Shown here: piece after piece, positions 58,854 through 64,000 of the stretch
How the letters are laid out: every line of letters begins with the position of its first letter
Numbering within the stretch: the stretch's first letter is position 1
Assembly: GCF_034702125.1 (NCBI RefSeq)
Contig: NC_085865.1
Coordinates: forward strand, 27,785,914-27,849,913
Reading direction: 5' to 3'
DNA length: 64,000 nt
Origin: Engraulis encrasicolus
Lineage: Eukaryota > Chordata > Actinopteri > Clupeiformes > Engraulidae
Translations under genes and position numbers: made by a program
The notes under the pieces: generated by a model
The model's input: only the letters and a program-made list of their open reading frames with translations
What the model was told of the DNA's origin: nothing
Databases searched by the model: none

Positions 58854-59810
58854 TCAAGTCAAGTCAAGTCAACTTTATTTATATAGCGTATTTCATACAC
58901 ATGTGCAACTCAATGTGCTTTACAAATACAAAGAGCCTTTAAAAGTATTTAAAAGCCAAAGAAGATTTCAAACATTAAGATAAAACATATGATAAAAAGA
59001 AAATGGAAATAAATAAATAAAAACACATAATTTAAGCTAAGTTGGAAAAAAAGCGCTACGGTAAAACATATGGTAGAATAAAAATGAAAATTAAATACAC
59101 AAAATAACGGGTAGGCATCTGCAAAAAGCTTCGTCTTGAGTCTAGATTTAAAACTTGCAACAGATGGTGCATTTTTTATATCATCAGGAAGATGGTTCCA
59201 AAGCTTTGCAGCATAGAATCTAAAAGCTGCCTCACCACACTTTGTTTTGACTCTAGGCATTACCAGCAAATTCTTCTCAGTTGACCTTAGTGACCTATTT
59301 GGTGCATAGAGCTGAAACATATCCAGCAGATAGGTGGGTCCCATTCCATTTAATGATTTGAACACGAGAAGCAGTGCCTTAAAATCAATTCTGTAACTTA
59401 CTGGGAGCCAATGCAGTGATCTCAAGATTGGAGTAATGTGGTCAAACTTCCTTGTTTTAGTAAGTACCCTTGCCGCTGCATTCTGGATTAATTGAAGCTG
59501 TTTGATGGTCTTTTAGGGGAGGCCTGTAAAAAGACTATTGCAGTAGTCAAGCTTACTAAAAATGAAGGCTCCAAATCATGCTTTAACATTAGGCTTCTAA
59601 ATTTAGAAACATTCTTTAGGTGGTAAAATGCAGACTTAGTAATGGCTTTAATGTGACTGATGAAGCTTAGGTCACTGTCAATAAGGCGCCAAGGTTTTTA
59701 ACCGTATCCTTTGTTTTCAGCCCCTTAGTTTCCAGGACAGAGGCAATCTTTTGTCTCTCCTCCTTTTTCCCAAATATAATAACTGGTGGTGGCAGTACCT
59801 GTTGACAAAT
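58854..59810 (-). pseudogene. L2-like LINE, 3' fragment of ORF2 and tail
   Basis: Minus strand, from upstream: FISHIKAITKSAFYHLKNVSK, SLFTGLP, IKQLQLIQNAAARVLTKTRK, FDHITPILRSLHWLPVSYRI, DFKALLLVFKSLNGMGPTYL, RSLRSTEKNLLVMPRVKTKC, GEAAFRFYAAKLWNHLPDDI, SFKSRLKTKLF. This is the region after the reverse transcriptase in L2/Jockey-type fish LINEs. Frameshifts lie upstream of 59425; about 160 codons (58949-59425) are open. The copy ends in AAAGTGTG-type tail sequence (on plus, TTATTTATATAGCG) and a short (GACTT)n run (58854-58872), the usual tandem 3' tail. The rest of the LINE is missing. Confidence 0.82.
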
Positions 59811-59879
59811 TCCAATAGTTATTGTATTGATATTGTCTCTCTATAGAGTGCTTTATACAGTACATTTACATAGCCTACC

Positions 59880-60831
<952 letters not shown>

Positions 60832-61196
60832 TTAAAGGGACACTATGAGATTTTTAGTTGTTTATTTCCAGAATTCATGCTGCCTATTCACTAATGTTAC
60901 CTTTTTCATGAATACTTACCACCAGCATAAAATTATAAGTATTCATTATGACTGAAAAAGTTGCACTTTTCATACATGAAAAGGGGGATCTTCTCCATCG
61001 TCCGCCATTTTGAATTTCCAAAAGTAGCCAATTTTACCTGCAAAAATGACTGTACTTGGACCATACTAGAAAATATTTGTTTATTACTTAGTAAACTTTC
61101 ATGTAAAGATGAAATTTGGCAATAAGCAGCCCAGTTTCAATGAGCAGCATAGTTGCAGTACCTTTTTTCAAAATTTCCTGCACAGTTCCCCTTTAA
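60832..61196. mobile_element. TTAA-flanked MITE, copy 2, inverted relative to copy 1
   Basis: Shares with the copy at 58470, in reverse orientation, CATGAAAAGGGGGATCTTCT, CGTCCGCCATTTTGAATTTC, CTTACCACCA and CAGAATTCATGCTG. Ends are TTAAAGGGACACTATGAG and CTGCACAGTTCCCCTTTAA. An A run (61194-61211) follows. Confidence 0.82.
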
Positions 61197-62693
61197 AAAA
61201 AAAAAAAAAAAGAGGAAATAACAGGAAATCATATGTTGGGGTTACATTTGGGAAATATGATTCAAAGGCAAATATAACCACTTCATTTGTGTAGCCCATA
61301 GGACAGAGAGAAAAAAATAGACATCAGAATGAGACTACAACAATCCAATGCACTAAATGAAATCAGATGTTTTTGCACATACAGTAATGTATATAATATG
61401 GTAGGAATTATTGCTTATGGTACAAAGACATTTATGAATACTGCAGTTGTGATCCTTGACAACAATACTATAATGGAACATACTTTTTGAAACAAAGAAG
61501 GGTGTCCTACGTACTACCAGTTAGTGATAATGATTAATTTATCTCAACCAAAGTGTTTTCAGAAAACAACACCTTATTTTGTTTCCACCCACTTGCATCT
61601 TATTTTTAGTGTGCTACCATCAACCATGTCATCATGTCCCCACAGCAATTCCCGCTTCCTCTCTAAGCCCATGTTTGATTGACAGTCAGAGAGTATGAGC
61701 CCTTTATTGTACCTCTGACCTTTTTTGATAAAGGTCAGTGACTAATCGCTCCTCTTATCCCTTTCTTTCAGCCCCGAGAGCAGACACGTGTCCTCTTTCC
61801 TCCTTTGACTCTGGCCATAATGGATGATGCATGCAGCGAGCAATAACCTTTTCAACACACCATTCTCCTCTCTCCTCTCTTTATCTTATTCAATTGTAAT
61901 GAAACAATAGCTGTTCTTGTTCTCCTCAAGTGATGATACCAAAGTCCATTATCATTTTTATGGTAGCACAGCAACATATTTGGATATCTAATTCTCTTCA
62001 CTGAGAAACTGTGACATTTCTGCACCATGACTTCAACACTTGAAAGATCTATGATTAAGCGGTACAGCAAGTTCTCATAAACCTGACATTACATTTGAAC
62101 GAACTCAGCAAAGTTCAACACCTACTGTACCAAGCAAATATGCAGCTTCAAACCATGTTTTCAAAAAAGAGGCAGCAGCTTGCGCACCTTGCAGTATTTT
62201 GTTATTGTTATATTTGTCATGTACCTGTATATTTATTACAATACACGCCACTTTATGCAAGGTGTGGCCTCTTTTTTTGAAACCGATGAGTTGAGCATTT
62301 GGCCCAGAAACCCTCACAGTCAAAGTATTTAAGAGTGAAGCCTTCTCCAAGCTGAAAAATCAGGACTATTTACAAACATTTACGCTGTGAGGATGGGCAA
62401 GATGCTAAGCAGTCAAAGACATGAGCGCATTTTTTGAAATGACAGCAGTTTACAAACAATTAGACAGGTTTGTTTGTAAATGGGAAAGTTATGTATACAA
62501 CCTCACTGCCAACACTGTCCAAATGCTTGACACATTTACTACAGAATGCAGGCTTGTCTCCAGCCAAACCTGAAGTCAGTGTAAGAATTGGGCCCTTACA
62601 ATATATCGACTGATGCTGTCATAATTAATGCACACTCTTCTTGATGCTAATAATCTCTTGTCTGAATGACTGTAGGTTTGTTATTTTGGCAGT
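61197..62693. other. Unassigned AT-rich spacer
   Basis: No gene or element end recognised. Confidence 0.4.
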
Positions 62694-62701
62694 AACAGGC
62701 C

Positions 62702-63058
62702 TAGTGGTGTGGATCGGCACTGCCCTCATGATCCGATTCGATCGCGATTTGGGAGGTAGCGATTCGATTCGATTCTATGCAATCCGATACGATCCGATTC
62801 AATTCTACAATGCATTGCAATGCATTACATTTCTACTGAAAGCAAAGCAAATGTTTAATCAGTCATGATGAGGCAATACAAGTAGTCAGATACTGAGCAA
62901 CAATTTATTTAACATTCATTTGCTCCTGAAATATCCATGGAAGTAATTGAAACTTTAAAAAAATGTTGAATCGATTCTGGAACTTGCCGGATCGATTATG
63001 GATCGTCCATGCCCCGCATTGGATTGCATCGCTGAATCGATCATTGTTGACACCACTA
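62702..63058. mobile_element. hAT-type MITE, fuller copy (357 bp)
   Basis: TAGTGGTGT and ACACCACTA ends, with a perfect 8-bp duplication AACAGGCC at 62694-62701 and 63059-63066. It shares CATTGCAATGCATTACATTT and CAGTCATGATGAGGCAATAC with the copy at 605-821 in the same orientation, and retains the central ~140 bp that copy lacks. Non-coding. Confidence 0.92.
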
Positions 63059-63066
63059 AACAGGCC

Positions 63067-63837
63067 TGCCGACAATTGGTGATTGGTGCAAGTTAATCCA
63101 CCTATTGGAGTAATTTTAGACCCTTTCTACAGACTACTGGAGCTAATGCTGGACATATACCTCTGCACTTCTGACTGGAAATTAATTTAAACGGAAGTGA
63201 AATCGATGAAAAAATGAATACCCTACTAAAAAAAAAACTAAAAAAAACCCTGGGCACAAAAACATAGGTATATTCTCCCACGGAAACCAATGCAGTTGTG
63301 AATTTTCAATTTGCCTTCGCCGTTATCTGTTCTTTCATCTGCTGTGAACTAGGCTTTGAACTAACCAGTGTCTGATTTGCTGTAGCATGTAATGGTTTTT
63401 CTCATTTCCTCTGAGAGATAATGGCTTTTAAATCACCCTAATGCCACGTGTGTTTGTAATGTATTTATTCGGATCTTGGAAATGGAGCCCATTTCTCGCA
63501 GTTGTTTTGTTTATTTATCAATGAAAGGTTTACCGGCTGATACACTTCAATGTCTCACTGTCACTGTCTCACTTATGGCAGATTACATCACATTGTCTTC
63601 GAAGGATTATTGTGACCTTTGTGTCATGAACAAACTCTTCTTTTTGGGGACTTACCAGGGTCATGACCCCATGCAAGACAAATGTGTCCCATTCATTTCT
63701 GTGTGTGTGTCATTGTGTCACAGATATGCACTGCAAAGCCATCTGGATTACTGTGCTGAAACCAACAATCATTTACCTTTCAAAAAAGACAAAAGGAAAA
63801 AAAATCCTTGGTCCAGGCACTTCAGTTGGTTAATGTA
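63067..63837. other. Unassigned spacer
   Basis: The 120-codon plus-strand ORF at 63476-63838 has no domain signature and I do not accept it as a gene. Confidence 0.4.
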
Positions 63838-63925
63838 GTAAAAAAACAAACTTTATTTAAGGGGCAAATGCATTAAAAAACACCAACGCGTTTCGGCGCT
63901 GTGGCCTTCATCAGGGTGTGTAAGA
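63838..63925. repeat. Dispersed repeat containing ACGCGTTTCGGCG
   Basis: AACTTTATTTAAGGGGCAAA followed by ACACCAACGCGTTTCGGCGC then GGCCTTCATCAGGGTGTG. This phrase belongs to a repeat I know to recur in fish genomes. Its ends and class cannot be set here because the window ends nearby. Confidence 0.5.
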
Positions 63926-64000
63926 GAAACAAACAGCCATCTAATTATATGAGTGTCCTCAGGTGCGGTATCCTGGTCCATGAGAGCCACTAGGTCTACT

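Noticed and set aside
63476..63838. 120-codon plus-strand ORF
   Set aside because: No domain, no splice context; runs into a dispersed repeat.

Overview
The window looks like intergenic, transposon-saturated DNA from a ray-finned (teleost) fish. The evidence is the very frequent long (CA)n/(GT)n, (CT)n and (AT)n microsatellites, an intact L1/Tx1-clade LINE, ZMYM/hAT-type transposase remains, a DIRS/Ngaro-type Gag, a PIF/Harbinger Myb/SANT gene, Tc1-like and L2-like relics, and many palindromic MITEs. I cannot name the species. I found no convincing host gene, rRNA or tRNA and no CRISPR array. Every ORF I could interpret belongs to a mobile element, and most of the other long ORFs are translated dinucleotide repeats.

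Layout. 0-11.9 kb: microsatellites, two small hAT MITEs (one with a perfect 8-bp target duplication, one with a 7/8 match), a 1.4-kb inverted-repeat element and a 340-bp palindromic MITE. 11.9-25.95 kb: a nested mosaic. A hAT transposon with a perfect 8-bp target duplication (GTGTGTCT) carries a decayed ZMYM1-like transposase gene. That gene is split by a 7.9-kb L1-like element with open ORF1 and ORF2. It is split again by a second repeat (CAGTGTTGCC end), which itself contains a 3-kb foldback element with mirror-image arrays of a ~150-bp unit. 26-33 kb: GC/CpG-rich terminal-inverted-repeat elements and a palindromic MITE with one internal module flipped. 33.4-35.4 kb: a broken DIRS/Ngaro-like Gag with a SAP-like domain. 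35.4-43.5 kb, minus strand: a decayed two-ORF DNA transposon (C2H2 finger plus DDE-type transposase). Its coding sequence is interrupted by a 4.5-kb segment holding a Harbinger-like MITE, a complete hAT element with 8-bp target duplication (which contains a small foldback relative) and a further hAT MITE. 43.6-48.9 kb: Harbinger nuclease fragment, DUF659-type hAT fragment beside a MITE, a Harbinger Myb/SANT pseudogene whose TATA box and 3' splice structure are still visible, and a hAT terminus joined to a tRNA-derived SINE. 50-52 kb: Tc1-like relic and another dispersed repeat. 57.7-61.2 kb: a dense (CTCA)/(CA) cluster, an L2-like LINE tail, a 117-bp (AT)n tract and an inverted pair of MITEs. 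62.7 kb: a second copy of the first hAT MITE, so the same family marks both ends of the window.

The relationships are those of successive insertion rather than a pathway. The target duplications and interrupted frames give an insertion order: hAT first, then L1 and the repeat/foldback; and the minus-strand transposon before the hAT elements inside it. The only ORF set that looks potentially functional is the L1 pair.
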